Shown here: one piece after another, positions 51,483 to 63,059 of the stretch
How the letters are laid out: each line of letters opens with the position of its first letter
Position numbering within the stretch: the first letter of the stretch is position 1
DNA from: Certhia americana
Lineage: Eukaryota > Chordata > Aves > Passeriformes > Certhiidae
NCBI GenBank assembly: GCA_018697195.1
Contig: CM031857.1
Span: forward strand, 62,006,069 to 62,070,068
Length of the DNA: 64,000 nt
Direction: 5' to 3'
Position numbers and translations under genes: made by a program
Notes under the pieces: model-generated
Databases searched by the model: none
Seen by the model: the letters and a program-made list of their open reading frames with translations, nothing else
What the model was told of the DNA's origin: nothing

Positions 51483-53045
51483 CCCATAGACAATAAAACT
51501 GTATCAGTTTATTGCTACCTTGACATTCTGATCAAACATGTTTTTTTTCCCTGCAACTGTTGCTACTGGAAGTAAAGCTTGGATTACAAATTAGTTTCCT
51601 TATTTGATCTGGGGACTTAATCTGGCATCTGTCATAACTACTGCATCTCTGTGGTGATGTCACATAAATAATAATTAGATGCACTTTCTCTAAAAAAAAT
51701 TCATCCCTATTTTCCTTTGCAGCACAGCTTGACAGCTATTTCACTTGAAGTTAATTTTCTCAGATTCATAGCCAAGCCTCTTAGTAAGAATATACCAAAT
51801 AAAATTTGCAATTTTATTTTACCACTCCATAGACTTAAAACATATTTTGAAAGACTGGGATGAATCTGTGTCTTCACTTTCAAATCTGTTTTATTGAACT
51901 ATTAACTCTGTTGGTTTTACCGTTCCTAAATTCCCTCTATCCATGATCCACCTTGATTTTTGATCCTCTAAGTAATTTGGGATTAGACCTTTAATTTCTA
52001 ATGTATTTTAAATTGATTGTGTTCCGTGTGTTTGGTTGATAACTATATTTAATTGAGATGTATCTTTCATATTTTGGAATAGTCATAGACAGTAAAAAAA
52101 AAATTATTGCATTGTAATACCATCCAGTTAAATAATGATGTCACTCAGATTTATATTTTGCTCCTACAACCAATACCAATTCCGATGTTCCAGAAGTTGG
52201 CCTTATTTACTGGACGTAAAATTATGAAAAAAACCCATATATTTCTAGGTAAATAAATATTTTTGTGAATTGGTATTGTTGGCTCTTCAACAACTTAAAG
52301 GTATTTTTAACTGTATATTAAAAATTTACATTTTTTTCTTGAAAGCCATTAAAACCAGGATGAAAAAGCTTGACAGAAAAAAGAAGCCATTTCACCTTCA
52401 TAATTTGGCTATTACAGTATTAGGGTTGGGTTTTTTTTCCCCTCCAATTTGTATAATAATGATTAGATTATTCCAATTTTTTCCTCAACATTTAACATCC
52501 AGCACAGTTCACTTGAGTATTTCTTGCCTTGAGAATTCAGCTACTGAAATATTCTGTTGGCTGATTTTCTTGACAAATCCTTTTGGCTGAACTTTAGTAT
52601 GCATAGGACACAGCTGTTCAATTACTGACACTTACTAAAAGGGAACCTGAATAATCCACAAATCACTGTACTATTTGCCTTTAGCCCTTTGCTGACAATG
52701 GTATTTGACTAAGCAGTGAAAATCTTTCTTCCCAAGATGATGCATCTCGTAAAGGAGCATATAAACAAAGACTGTGCATCCACTTCAAACACATGAGAGG
52801 ACATAAAAGATTACAGCAATATTATTTGTACAACATTCAGCCACAAGTTGCAAGACAATTTTCCCATGATTTGCTTTGAATGTTTTATTTAACTATTCAT
52901 CTAAATTTTCAATTTGTGCATAACATAACATCACAACAAATAAGATTTTCTTGTTCACAAGACATAATAGCATATGCATGCTGAAAATTAGACCAGAATA
53001 TTTGTCAATGCATATCCTTTGTATCCTAATGTAATCCAGACTCTA

Positions 53046-53094
53046 CAAAAAAACCAAACCAAACCAAACCAAAACAAAACAAAACAAAACCAAA

Positions 53095-53125
<31 letters not shown>

Positions 53126-53200
53126 AAACCAAAACAAAAAAAAACCAAAAAAACAAAAAAAACAAACAAACAAACAAAAAAAAAAAACCAAAAAAAACCA
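53046..53200 (+). repeat. A/C-only tract with ~60-bp tandem duplication
   Basis: About 155 bp composed only of A and C. A block of three CAAA units followed by a long A run and ACC occurs at about 53098-53128 and again at about 53158-53190. It is purely A/C on the plus strand, hence strongly strand-asymmetric. Confidence 0.93.
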
Positions 53201-54100
53201 CCCTCATGGAAAATTCCCTATACTAACTTAAAGTAAAAATATGAGAATCCAACTTATATTTTACATATTATATGACAAACACAGTTTCATGAAAATGTTT
53301 TTCTTGCTTATTATTTTTGTTGTCTTTATACACAAAATAAACAAAAAAAGTTATATTTTTATATCACTTTTCATTTTCTTCAGTTTGTAAGACGATCAGA
53401 CAAATTTATATATGCATGCCTCCTACAATGCCAATATACATAAGACTAGTGAAAAGTAATTTTATATTTTTCACCTAGCCATAATCTTAAATTATTAATA
53501 TTTGTCCACCCAAAGTTCTTTAAATATCTCCTAAGAAAAAGGCTTTTCTTTTTCCTAAATGAATTGATTTTTTCTACTACCTCATCCCTCATTATATTTT
53601 TATTCTTTTTGTCTTCAGCTGGGTCTTCTGAGATGACCTTTCTATACAGAAAACACACCCCAAACAAAGAAAAAACCCTACAACTGCTACTGCCCCCAAC
53701 AACAAATATTACAGCTTGCCTGTCAAGACAGAGGTATGTTTACCAAAATGGATATGAGATCTGAGCAGCCAATGCTATCTTTATTTAAATAATTAGCCTA
53801 TTGATCAGCAGCTCTCTAAATCAGATCATCAATTTGTCCTTGTAATTCAGGATAACATAATTCCTTCCTTTTAAGTGCCTTATTATTATGTGTTTTTACA
53901 CAATGATGCCCTTAATTAATATTCTAACCACCCAACCCCCTTCCCAATTTACTCATGTGAAATTTTTCTATGCACTTTTTTAGCATGAAATTTTCAGCTG
54001 TTGTGATGGATATTTATGCCAATATTGTCAAACTTGAAATCTGGATCTTATTTACATTGATTAAAAGTTGCTGGAAGTGTCTTCTATGTTTTAGTTTCTA

Positions 54101-54553
54101 ATGCCATACGCTGTAAAGTATGACTATATCATAAATGACCTCTGCATGCCACAGTTCAAAGGAACTTCACATCACCTTCACAGCAGTTTCAATACTTTAA
54201 TTTTTATTTTTTTTTTTGCTATGAAAGACTGCTGTCAAGACATACATACTTCTCAAAGAAACAGTCACACCTCCTCTGATCAATCAGTTTTAGAAAAGAA
54301 AGCATTTCCTCCTCAGAAGGTCATATTTTTGAGTACAAAATACAGAAAGTTGCTAGATATTTGGTTTACAATTGATTATCTATTAACTTTTCCTTTCTCC
54401 CTAATCTGTCAATGTTTCAAACGACCTCTGCTTCATGCTCTCCTCCATCCAAGAAGATTATTGCCCTTGCTCTACTTCCACTTTGTCTTGCTTTCTTCTT
54501 GTCCTCTCATCTCTTTTCAACATGAACAGTCTTTTCTTTCAAAAATTACCTAA
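54101..54553 (+). other. 150-codon open frame, probably chance
   Basis: It starts with ATG and ends TAA. The translation is serine, histidine, leucine and phenylalanine rich, with no domain, signal peptide or metal-binding motif that I can see. The 3' half is pyrimidine-rich DNA, which keeps frames open without selection. A possible old interspersed-repeat tail begins about 50 bp downstream (54609), so the frame may be the body of that repeat rather than a host exon. Confidence 0.2.
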
Positions 54554-54608
54554 CTGATGCATATCTGTTTGGAGTCTATTGTTACCTTAAACTTAATGCT
54601 TCTATTTC

Positions 54609-54695
54609 AGACATGAAGAAGGGCTTGGATGCCAAAAGCTTGCCTGGTTTTTTTCTGTCCATTTGTCAGTCAGTCCAGTGAAAAAATACAGCCTG
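54609..54695 (+). mobile_element. Possible tail of an ancient interspersed repeat
   Basis: 'agacatgaagaagggcttggatgccaaaagcttgcctgg' and, after a T run, 'gtcagtcagtccagtgaaaaaatacagcc' resembles a GAAGAAGGGCT...GAAAGCTTG...CCAATAAAA-type tail that I associate with old repeats in amniotes. I cannot name the family reliably. The pyrimidine-rich sequence upstream (54380-54605) may belong to it. Confidence 0.35.
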
Positions 54696-54790
54696 TAATG
54701 GCAGAGACAGGGACAGGTCTGGGGGAGCCGCAGCGGAGAGCAATCCCAGGGCCTAGGGAGGCCAAGCTGCTGCCCCTGCCTTCCCCATGT
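54696..54790. other. Short GC-rich segment of unknown origin
   Basis: About 95 bp with 'ggggagccgcagcggagagc' and 'cccagggcctagggaggccaag', in sharp contrast with the AT-rich surroundings. It lies between a possible old repeat tail and the TA tract that received the solo LTR. It resembles nothing I can name. Confidence 0.5.
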
Positions 54791-54820
54791 CATATATATA
54801 TATATGTGTATATATATATA
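54791..54820. repeat. (TA)n microsatellite, left flank of the solo LTR
   Basis: CATATATATATATATGTGTATATATATATA. Its right-hand continuation is at 55263-55276. The two halves were probably one array split by the LTR insertion. Confidence 0.9.
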
Positions 54821-55262
54821 TGAGATAACCAGCGCTTCATCTGGGGTCACCCACCCTGTGGCGACTTTTAAAAAAGAGACACTCTGATTTGGTCGTCTAA
54901 AAAAGAACTTTTAATAAAAGCAAAATAACAAACTATACACCTTGCACCTTAAAAGGGAGCAGACCAAAAAAGAGGGCCAAGAGTCCAGGGTGACAGCAGT
55001 CTTAAACACGAATGTGGGGGAGGGGTTTAGGGTGGAGATAAGTGGGGAGAGTCTAGTGGGGGAAGGCGATTAGGAATATGGAAATTAACGTGACAAAATA
55101 CAACCAATAACAATAACGAGAACTGAGAACTTTCTGGAAATGATTTCCACAAACCAAATGAGGTAATTGGGGGTGGGTCCTAGCTCACCTTGATTGAAAG
55201 CTGGCCCATGGTTTGAAGCGCAGTTAAGGTTTCCACCTCTCTCTGCACGGCAGACTTCTACA
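54821..55262 (-). mobile_element. Solo LTR inserted in a TA microsatellite, minus strand
   Basis: The unit runs from TGAGATAACC to ACTTCTACA on the plus strand, so it has TG...CA termini in either direction. Both sides are (TA)n: ...TATATATATA before and TATATATATATATA after, consistent with a target-site duplication inside a TA repeat. The minus strand is favoured because ATTAAA (complement at 54910-54915) then falls at about 80% of the length, where a polyadenylation signal belongs, with a CCAAT-type ATTGG upstream. There is no internal retroviral sequence on either side, so this is a recombination-derived solo LTR of 442 bp. The family is unknown. Confidence 0.8.
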
Positions 55263-55276
55263 TATATATATATATA
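55263..55276. repeat. (TA)n microsatellite, right flank of the solo LTR
   Basis: About seven TA units directly after the CA terminus of the LTR. They match the left-hand tract. Confidence 0.9.
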
Positions 55277-55385
55277 GAGATGATGTATGCACAGGCTGTG
55301 GCGTGGCATGCATGCTGCCATCTTTTACAGAAAAGAAAAGTAAGCATTTTATGGAAGGAAGGAAAAAAAGAGAAGAAGACAGTTT

Positions 55386-55432
55386 GAGAAGAGAAGAGAA
55401 GAGAAGAGAAGAGAAGAGAAGAGAAGAGAAGA
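55386..55432 (+). repeat. (GAAGA)n pentanucleotide array
   Basis: About nine near-perfect pentamers. Same unit as 23428-23537. Confidence 0.95.
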
Positions 55433-57890
55433 CAAATAGGAGGCATTAGTTACCACCACCATGTGCAAACGTAGACCTCAGTTTTAAAGTACATGTGATG
55501 CCAAACAACACACCATTAATGTGCTCTTGATAAAAGGATGTCTCACTGCTTAAAAAATATCAGTTGTTATTGCCAAGGTTCAATAAATAAGGGACATAAA
55601 TTTACTTGCCCTATTGTTATCTAAAAGTGAAGTAGGTAATAAAAGTATAATTTCATTCGTATAAAGGAAAGGTTTAAGTATTTTAATTAGCAATTGAATA
55701 AATAACTACCACTATACTAAAACATATGCCAATTAACATGTTAATTTTTGTTTGGCAATTATGGATGCCAAATCAACCCACTACAGTTATTTTACTAAAC
55801 AGTTAAATCCTGGAAGTCCTTACAAGTTTAGTTTATCAATTACAGAGCAAAGGCATACATTTGTTGCTAGCATGGTTGTGTAATTTATGAGGAAAATAGA
55901 TTAGGTTGGTATTACTTTTAAACTTTATTAAATTAATTTAAAAGGTTATGTATTAAGAGTACAATAAACATTTAATCTAAATTAAACTATTGAATTTAAT
56001 TATTTTTAAAGTTTCATGTAATGTTATAGTAGAAATAGTATCTAGGTTCTGAGAACTAAATTGCTCCTCTCATAATTTTTTGACCTTTTTTTTGACTATT
56101 TTATTTAAAGACATGCATAATATGAATATGAGAAAATTTCTTATTTCTCAGTCATATCCATCCTTCATTACCTATTATTAGTTTCCTAGGATATAACATT
56201 ACACTCTTTATGTTCATAAAAAACACTTCCACAGACAGACACTTCCATGATAATGAGTATTTATACGCAAAAACATTTGTTTTGTTTAATAAGAAGTTAT
56301 TCAGAGGATGCTATACACAGAATAACAAAACAGATTAAAATGTAATGGTAAATACAGTAATTAGGGTTAAATGACTAGATATTTGCTTCAAATATTTCCT
56401 TCAATTACTATTGCAAACAAAGTGACTAGGAAGATAAAAAAATAAAATATCCATCAGATTCAAATAGATGCAGACCTGTTAATAGAGATAATAATTGCTT
56501 TTGCAGTCATATGTCTTGACATTGGAAGTTCCATGATGCTTTTTTCTTTATTTTGTTGTTACTTGGAAACAATAAGTATTTAACCTGTATTATTAGAATT
56601 ATTATTGGGGGGTTGACATTATTATTAGTAGTGGTAGCAGCACACTTATAAAATTCTCATGTTTAATCTTATAACAAAAATCAATAAAAATCTAATTCAC
56701 CATTTCAGCTGTGCATATTTATGAAGACATATTTCTCTTGTGGTGTGTTTACCTAATTCCTGTTTGAATTGCTATAAAGCACATAACTAAAAAGCAAAAC
56801 TGTTCTTTAATAGTATTTGCATTTTTTGGGTTGATTCATAGTTCATACCATAGAATCAACTGTGGAGTTTTTTAATAGATTAGTATGTTAATAGTAGAAT
56901 TGTATTTAAAATGCTTGGTTATTGCTTCAAAGAATTTATAAAGTTTATTAATTTGTGCAAGTATTTATTTGAGAAGCACACAGAATTAGATTAAAGGGAT
57001 TGTTTTTTGTTTATATAGTAGGGTATATGAATCATGACCATGGTTAAAACTAGGAGTTTTGTCAGCTTGTTGAAGCTTGTGCTAGATGTCCTTAAATACT
57101 GAGACAATCTTACCATAAACACTTTATTCTTTTTAAAGCTTAAAAACTTTAAAAATATAATTTATTGCTATCAAAAAATTATGAGACATAATAAATGCAA
57201 ACCAGTTAGAACTGATTAAATTGGACATTGCCATTACTACATTTATTCATTTGCAGGCAAATTTCTATTCATAATGTTTTCCTCCTAATAAATAATAAGA
57301 ATTATGCATTAGATTAAATAAAGAACATATAAGTTAAATTGTGCTTGAGCAAGTACATAAAGATTTCATAAATAGCTTTTCTTTTCAGTCTGTTTCTTTT
57401 CCTTTTCAAATATATGATAAATTTATTACCTGTCTCAATATACATTTTTAAATGGTTGGTTTAAACAAAGGAATTAACCATGAGTGGTGAATTTTCTCTT
57501 TTTTACACATAATAAATAATGACTGAAAAAAATTGGAGATTTTCTGGTGATATGAGTTTCCTCTTTACTCCCTTCTCCCACAGCCCCTAATGAGATTTTT
57601 TTTCTTGAGAAAAGATGCTACATGTTAAATAATTCCCAAGCAACACACCACTTCATGAGCACAAGTCTTCCTGACACCTCAGCTCCTCATTTCCCTAACT
57701 CTGAACCAGATGATGGATGAATCTTTTGCCTAATAAAAAATATTATTCCAAAGATACACATTCTTTAGGTCAGCTGGACTCAAATGCAGTGGTTTTAGGG
57801 TAAAAATACCAAAAGAATAGATTAAGTTTTATTTAAAAAATTCTTACTAAGGAAGTTAATAAGAAAAATGCAATAATAATAGTTCAACAG
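55433..57890. other. AT-rich stretch free of recognisable repeats
   Basis: About 2.4 kb without a CR1 copy, LTR or long homopolymer, and with many TAATTA/ATTTAAAT-type words. This texture is seen in conserved noncoding elements of gene deserts, but AT-rich neutral DNA looks similar. No open frame of note. Confidence 0.45.
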
Positions 57891-58439
57891 GAACACTTAA
57901 CAGCATCAATCTTTCTCACCTTCCCAGAAGCCTTTTTTTTCTATCTCCAAGTCAAGCTGATGAGAAAGAAAGATTTTCCCAGTGGATCTAGGGAAATCAG
58001 CAATAATATTTTGATTGAAACTCCTGGTGAGGGCAACTCTTATTACAGCCATCCAAGGGATATCTAGAGGCCCTTTGATTTGTTTCCAACGCAAATGAAG
58101 TATTTCAGTATTTGTAAAGGAACCTGCAAGACATTTCCTCTCAACAGCTTTAGGAATATTATTGCATCACATCATTAAATGATCCCCAGAATTTGGGAGA
58201 GCAGAAGTGATGAAATCCTAGCTTCCTTTGGGGTTATATTTCTTTTATGACAACTTCTGGCTGGATGCTGATATTCTATTTAATCTTATTTTCTTTTCAA
58301 AATGTCTGCCGTGGTCCTGCTTCATTTGCAGCCTCCTCTCCCACAGGGATTTAGCTGCTGATATTCAAGGTTAGCTATAATATGACCCTCCTGCATAACC
58401 ATGGATCAGATTTATGTTTAAAGAGTGAGAATGAGCTGT
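57891..58439. other. Unique sequence, no gene seen
   Basis: A 62-codon minus frame (57906-58094) lies in moderately GC sequence. It has no motif, and no splice signals were convincing. Confidence 0.5.
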
Positions 58440-58770
58440 GAGAAGTCTTGCGTGCATCTGGTCCCCCTCCTCCCTGTGTTCTGGCGTTGCACTGGAGCTT
58501 GAATAGTGGTCCTGACATGTTGATATGACTACCTGTGTTGACCTTGGGGCTCATGGCTTGTCTGGCAATCAGAGAGCTGTTGGTTGAACCCGACTGCTAT
58601 CACGAGACCCGCTCAGCTCTTGTTCAGTGCTGTGGGTCAGTGTTACTGCTGCTGAGGGCATTGCCCTGCTTACCTTGCTGTCTCTCTTGGCTCCTGGTGC
58701 CCAGCCTTTCCAGAGCAATCCACTCCTGCTGCTCCCTGGGAAGGTCAAGTGAACTAAGAGAATAAATATT
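58440..58770 (+). other. GC-rich ~330-bp segment, candidate degraded LTR
   Basis: This block is clearly GC-richer than its flanks, with retained CpG ('gaacccgactgctatcacgagacccgctcagctc'), long CTG-rich stretches, and an AATAAA at 58761-58766 at its right edge, after which AT-rich sequence resumes. The composition and terminal polyadenylation signal suggest part of an LTR or a retroposed transcript end. A 76-codon frame (58535-58765) follows the CTG-rich text and has no recognised domain. I cannot name a family. Confidence 0.35.
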
Positions 58771-58937
58771 TCTTTTTTTCCTCACAATATGAATACAGTG
58801 AAACCTCTAGTAACTTTTAACAAACGGTGGCATCTCTTACTAATTCAGATAATATGATGTAAATGACTTAAGAAATACAACTGATAATTTGGTTGTGACC
58901 CCAGCAGACAACCCTGGTGTTGGAATGTGCAAAAGAG

Positions 58938-59050
58938 GGTCTAGGGGTTTTGTTGTTTAGGTTTGTTTGTTTGTTTGTTTGTTTGTTGTGTTTGTTTGTT
59001 TAGATTGGGGGGGTTGGGGTGGAGAATTTTTTTCTGTGTGTTTTATTAGT
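58938..59050 (+). repeat. (TTTG)n and G/T-rich tract
   Basis: About eight TTTG units in two runs (58962-59001) within a longer G/T-only stretch containing GGGGGGGTTGGGG. It is the complement type of the A/C tracts elsewhere in the window. Confidence 0.9.
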
Positions 59051-60160
59051 GTTTTGTGGTATGTTGTGCTCATTATGTTTAACATCAAGAGTCCAAAGTG
59101 ATGTTTAAAACAAAGAAATGAATTGGATTGGCACTTCTAAATACTATTCAGTGAAAATATGGACTGCATTGATTCTAATGAAGGAGCCAGTTTTAGTTCT
59201 GGAGCAGACTTCAGCTACTGTGAAATGGCTTTATTAAAACCACCCCACTCCTTCAGTAGATTTGCTCAGGTAGAAAATTTAACTGTGGTAGAACTGATAG
59301 CATTTTATGTTCCTAAGAACATAATGAAAAAAATGTTTTAAATATGAGTCTTACTACTGGGTTCATTCAGAAGTCATATACAATCAGAACAATGGTCTTT
59401 AAAACATGAAAATAAAATGAAATATGATTTTAACAGTAAGTATTATAGTAATCATATATGAGTGAGTAGAGAGAAAGATATGCTTAAAGTGCTGTCACAG
59501 TTTAATCACGTATTAATTCTATTTGATTGTATCCACACTATCTAATTTTATTCTCATTTATGAAAATATTTTGGTGGTGTGAATCTTGGTAGAAAATTAG
59601 TTTCACATCCTCAGACTTATTTTATGATGCAAAAAATATGTCTGTGACAAAATTAATTTCATTTTAAGGGAGTTCAATGACAGTCTTTGAACACTATATC
59701 ATGCTATGAAACAGCAGATAAAAATATAGTAAGTCTTATATAATGGATCAGTGATATCATATATTTGCTTTGGTCAATTTGTTAGATCTAGCTAAATGGC
59801 TCAAAGATCCTAACAAATTCATTTGATCTAAATCAGCAATGTAAAAAACATGCATTTATATTCTCAAGAAATTAAAGAAAAAAAGCCAAATGACAAAAAC
59901 CCATAGGAATTACTTTAAACTGTGAAATTTAAAATCTTAACTGTGTTCATTTTAAAGTTTAAATATTTTTCAAACATAACAATTTGCAAAAATCACAATC
60001 GCATTATGCGCAATTGGTAAATTGGAAAGGCACTGCATTTGAAAAATCAATTATCCATGATGCATTGATGTCCATTGCCCTCTTTTTGCAAATCCTGAAC
60101 CACATCTGGTGTTAGAAAAACATGTGTTACTAAGTGAGAGATCAAATCCAGCCATCTGAC
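59051..60160. other. AT-rich unique sequence, no gene seen
   Basis: Nothing recognisable. A 60-codon frame at 59159-59341 has no motif. Confidence 0.6.
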
Positions 60161-60389
60161 AGAGGTGAAGTTGCTGCAACTTCAGGTGCACAGGTCCAAA
60201 CAGTAGCAAGGCTGAGCACGCACACACCCACCATACACAGATATTCAATGTATGTGCACATGGTCCCACATCAGCCACACTGATCAACACCGACCGGCAC
60301 ACTCAACTAATACCAACACAGTGGCTGCATCCTGATCCTATTTCTGTCTGAATTTGATGAAGGTTTGTTTGAGACAAACATATATGCAG
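60161..60389. other. CA-rich, GC-richer segment left of a CR1
   Basis: 'gcacgcacacacccaccatacacag', 'caacaccgaccggcacactcaactaatacc' and similar text. It is unlike the AT-rich flanks but similar in feel to 61100-61520 on the other side of the CR1, so both may be parts of one older repeat that the CR1 interrupted. Family not recognised. Confidence 0.35.
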
Positions 60390-60469
60390 ACATGTGTGTA
60401 TACATTTTTGTATATATATAAACACATAAATGAGCACATCTATTTATAAACATATACATAAATATATAA
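60390..60469. repeat. CATATA/TATA-rich tract, left flank of CR1
   Basis: Interrupted TATATA, CATATACATAAATATATA. A closely similar piece (CATATATACATAAATATGAATA) follows the CR1 at 60999-61020. The CR1 therefore probably inserted into this tract. Confidence 0.75.
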
Positions 60470-60977
60470 ACCTTGAATGCTGTGTGCAGTTTTAATCTCC
60501 ACAATATAAAAAGACATTAAGCTGTTAGAGACTATCCAAAGGAGGGTAAAGGGGATGGTGAAAGGCCTGGAGGGAAGCTGCATGAGGAGTAGCTGAGGTT
60601 ACTTGGTCGGCTCAGTCTGGAGGAGACTGAGGGGAGAGCTCATCTCAGTCTACAATTTCCTCACAAGGGGAAGAGGAGGAGCATACACTGATCTCTTCTC
60701 TGTGGTGCTCAGTGATAAAACCCAAGGGAATGGTCGGAAGTTGTGTATCAGAGGAGGTTTAGGTTGGATATCAGGAAAAGGTTCTTCACTCAGAGGGTGG
60801 CTGGATACTGGAACAGGCTCCCTAGCAAAGTGGTGTCACAGCACCACTGGTAGAGTACAAGAAGACTTTGGACAATACTCTCAGGCTCAAGGACTCTTGG
60901 GGATAGTGTTGTACTGGGACAGGAGTTGGACTTGATGATCTTTGAGCCACCTTTCCAACTCAGCATATTCTGTGACA
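60470..60977 (+). mobile_element. CR1 LINE 3' fragment (~500 bp), plus strand
   Basis: The best-preserved CR1 here. It starts at 'gaatgctgtgtgcagttttaatctcc' and runs through 'agctgaggttacttggtcggctcagtctggaggagactgaggggagagctcatct', 'gaggaggtttaggttggatatcaggaaaaggttcttcactcagagggtgg', 'ggaacaggctccctagcaaagtggtg' and 'gttggacttgatgatctttgagccacctttccaactcagcatattctgtgac'. Its 3' terminus is intact and its 5' end truncated. Related frames on both strands are not functional: the reverse transcriptase domain lies far upstream of what remains. Confidence 0.95.
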
Positions 60978-61099
60978 TAAATGCACATACACATGTGCAT
61001 ATATACATAAATATGAATATGTATGATGTGGAACCCTTCAGCATCTTGGCTCAGAAACCTAGTTGAATCAGTATCTACTCCTTTTATCCCAGTCACTCC

Positions 61100-61520
61100 A
61101 TTTGCAATCTCCTGCACATAGGAACACTCAGGGCCCGAGGCTCACACACACAGATGTACTCTCAAACGGACCTCCCAGTGGCATCCCTTGGGCAGGCAGA
61201 CCATTGAGGACCCTGTCCCAGATCCTTACTCTTCTGAAGTAATTCATATCTAGGGACACACACAAACACATGTGCGTGCAATCGCATCTCAGAATCAACC
61301 ACCAGACCCCTCAGTTTCTGCAGCAGCTGGCCAAAACTCCTTTTGTCCCTCTAACACCCAGCCTCCTCTGTAGTATCAGCCTCGAAAAAAAAACAAAACC
61401 CTCTCTGGCTAGCCCAGCTTGACCTTGCACACCTGCATTCATTCCAGGTGTTGGCACCACCGACACTCAGGCCTCTGGCTGCTGGTCTAACTCCAGCCGC
61501 TAACACCATCTATACACGAT
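61100..61520. other. GC-richer segment right of CR1, unidentified
   Basis: About 420 bp with CpG-containing text ('ggcaccaccgacactcaggcctctggctgctgg', 'ctccagccgctaacacc') and two CACACA runs. It could be a degraded LTR-retrotransposon or other repeat. I could not identify an LTR boundary, polyadenylation signal or coding motif. Confidence 0.35.
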
Positions 61521-63059
61521 GTATACATGATGCACAAATGAGAGGCCTTTGACCAGGAAAATAACTGGTTATGGAACTTAATAACATGTTGGAAGATACT
61601 GCTGCTCAGGCATGGAGTGTGGCCGGACAAGTGTACTGATCAGCAATTTGCTTACTTCAGCTTCCCCCATTTGTACCATTAGTCTGTTCTTCTTCCATGT
61701 TTGTTCTTTCCCAAGCCACTGATTCCTCGCTTTCCCTTCCTTTTTTACCCTCCTCTAAACATCCCATAATAAGTGTAGTATGTTCCTCAAATGTTCTGTC
61801 CCTACCGGTGTCCCAAATCCAAAATTAGTGACTCCCATTCATTCTGTAAAATGATGGGAAAACCATTTCCTTTGTTTCAGGACATGAGAGCTACTTCTGG
61901 ACCCCAGGGCTAAGGTTGTCCTGAGCATTCTTTTCCTGATGCAGTTCCTGGGATTTCCCCACCTTCCATTGTGTCTTTCTGCTCCTTTTTAGTATGCACC
62001 CTAACAAAGTTCTTTTGGGAGAGCATGTGCACAGGTATGTGCAAAAAATGTTATGCATCAGAAACAAATAACAAGCATTTTTCATTAATTTTATTACAGA
62101 AAAAAATTGAGCCTATATAGTTATATATTAAGTAGGAATAAAAATGTTTTTATAAAAACAAATTGCTTTAAATTTTAACAATTTACATCCATAGATCTGT
62201 AATGCTGAAGCAAGTAGTGCTTTCAGTATGCTGAAACCTCTTGATTTATCTAGCAACAGTGTAGTCATCAGAAGGCAATGCAAAGTAAGACACATGCAAA
62301 GATATGGAAAAGCACAGTCCAGTTACCTGTGTCAGATGCAGCAGCATAAAGAAATTAAAAAATTCCAAAAGAAATAACAGAACCAAAAAAACTAACCTAA
62401 AAAGGCATTTCAACAATGCACAACTATAAGAAACTCAAAATAATTCTGTTTCAGTCATGACAGTCTTGTATCAGCTACACAAAGGAAAAAAAAAAAAAAA
62501 TTAGAACTATAAACCGTAACCAAAGTTATCCAAAGTTATCCAAGTATTCCAAAGAACTGCACAAATTTCTTCATTAGTTCATCATCAAAGAGAAGAGTTT
62601 CATCCCTAGCTATATTAATTCTCTTTTCAGTTTTTGCATTCACTTGCCAGTGGGTTTTTAAAGCTGTTTAAAATACCTACTGATAGAATCTAGTCTTGCA
62701 TCTTGGTGCTTAGCTGTGTTCCAGATGCTGTAGTTCCTGAATTTGTTCCTCCTAAGTGCAACCTTACATTCAGTATTAAATTTTTTATTGGTGCAATGAA
62801 TGAGGGTAACTGTAAGATTATAAGGACAGAATTAATGACTGCATGCAATGATCAGAGATTTCTCTAAGGTAAGTGTTAAAACCGTTCACCAATATTTGGA
62901 ACTGTTCAAATCTCTACCTCTGCTTCTTACCCATTCCTCTATCCTGCTGAGAAGTTCTGAGAAAAAAATTGGGTTAAAATTATATATGAATAAATATTCT
63001 CTTCCTGTTTAAAATTACACACTTACATGCATTGTAGTCATAAGCGAACTTTAACCTAG
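61521..63059. other. Unique noncoding sequence, no gene seen
   Basis: A 64-codon minus frame (61891-62085) has no motif. A poly-A run lies at 62486-62501 and a tandem CCAAAGTTAT duplication near 62519-62540. Confidence 0.6.

Larger units (their letters stand above)
48546..54608. other. AT-rich unique sequence, no gene seen
   Basis: No gene is recognised. A/C-only tracts at 51358-51482 and 53046-53200 are listed separately. The 150-codon frame at 54101-54553 (plus) is the longest non-repeat frame in the window but has only serine, leucine and histidine-rich text and no motif. I treat it as chance. Confidence 0.6.

Noticed and set aside
56840..56870. 'ccatagaatcaactgtgg' as another CR1 3' end
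   Set aside because: Only one octamer-like word, and the rest of the CR1 tail is absent.
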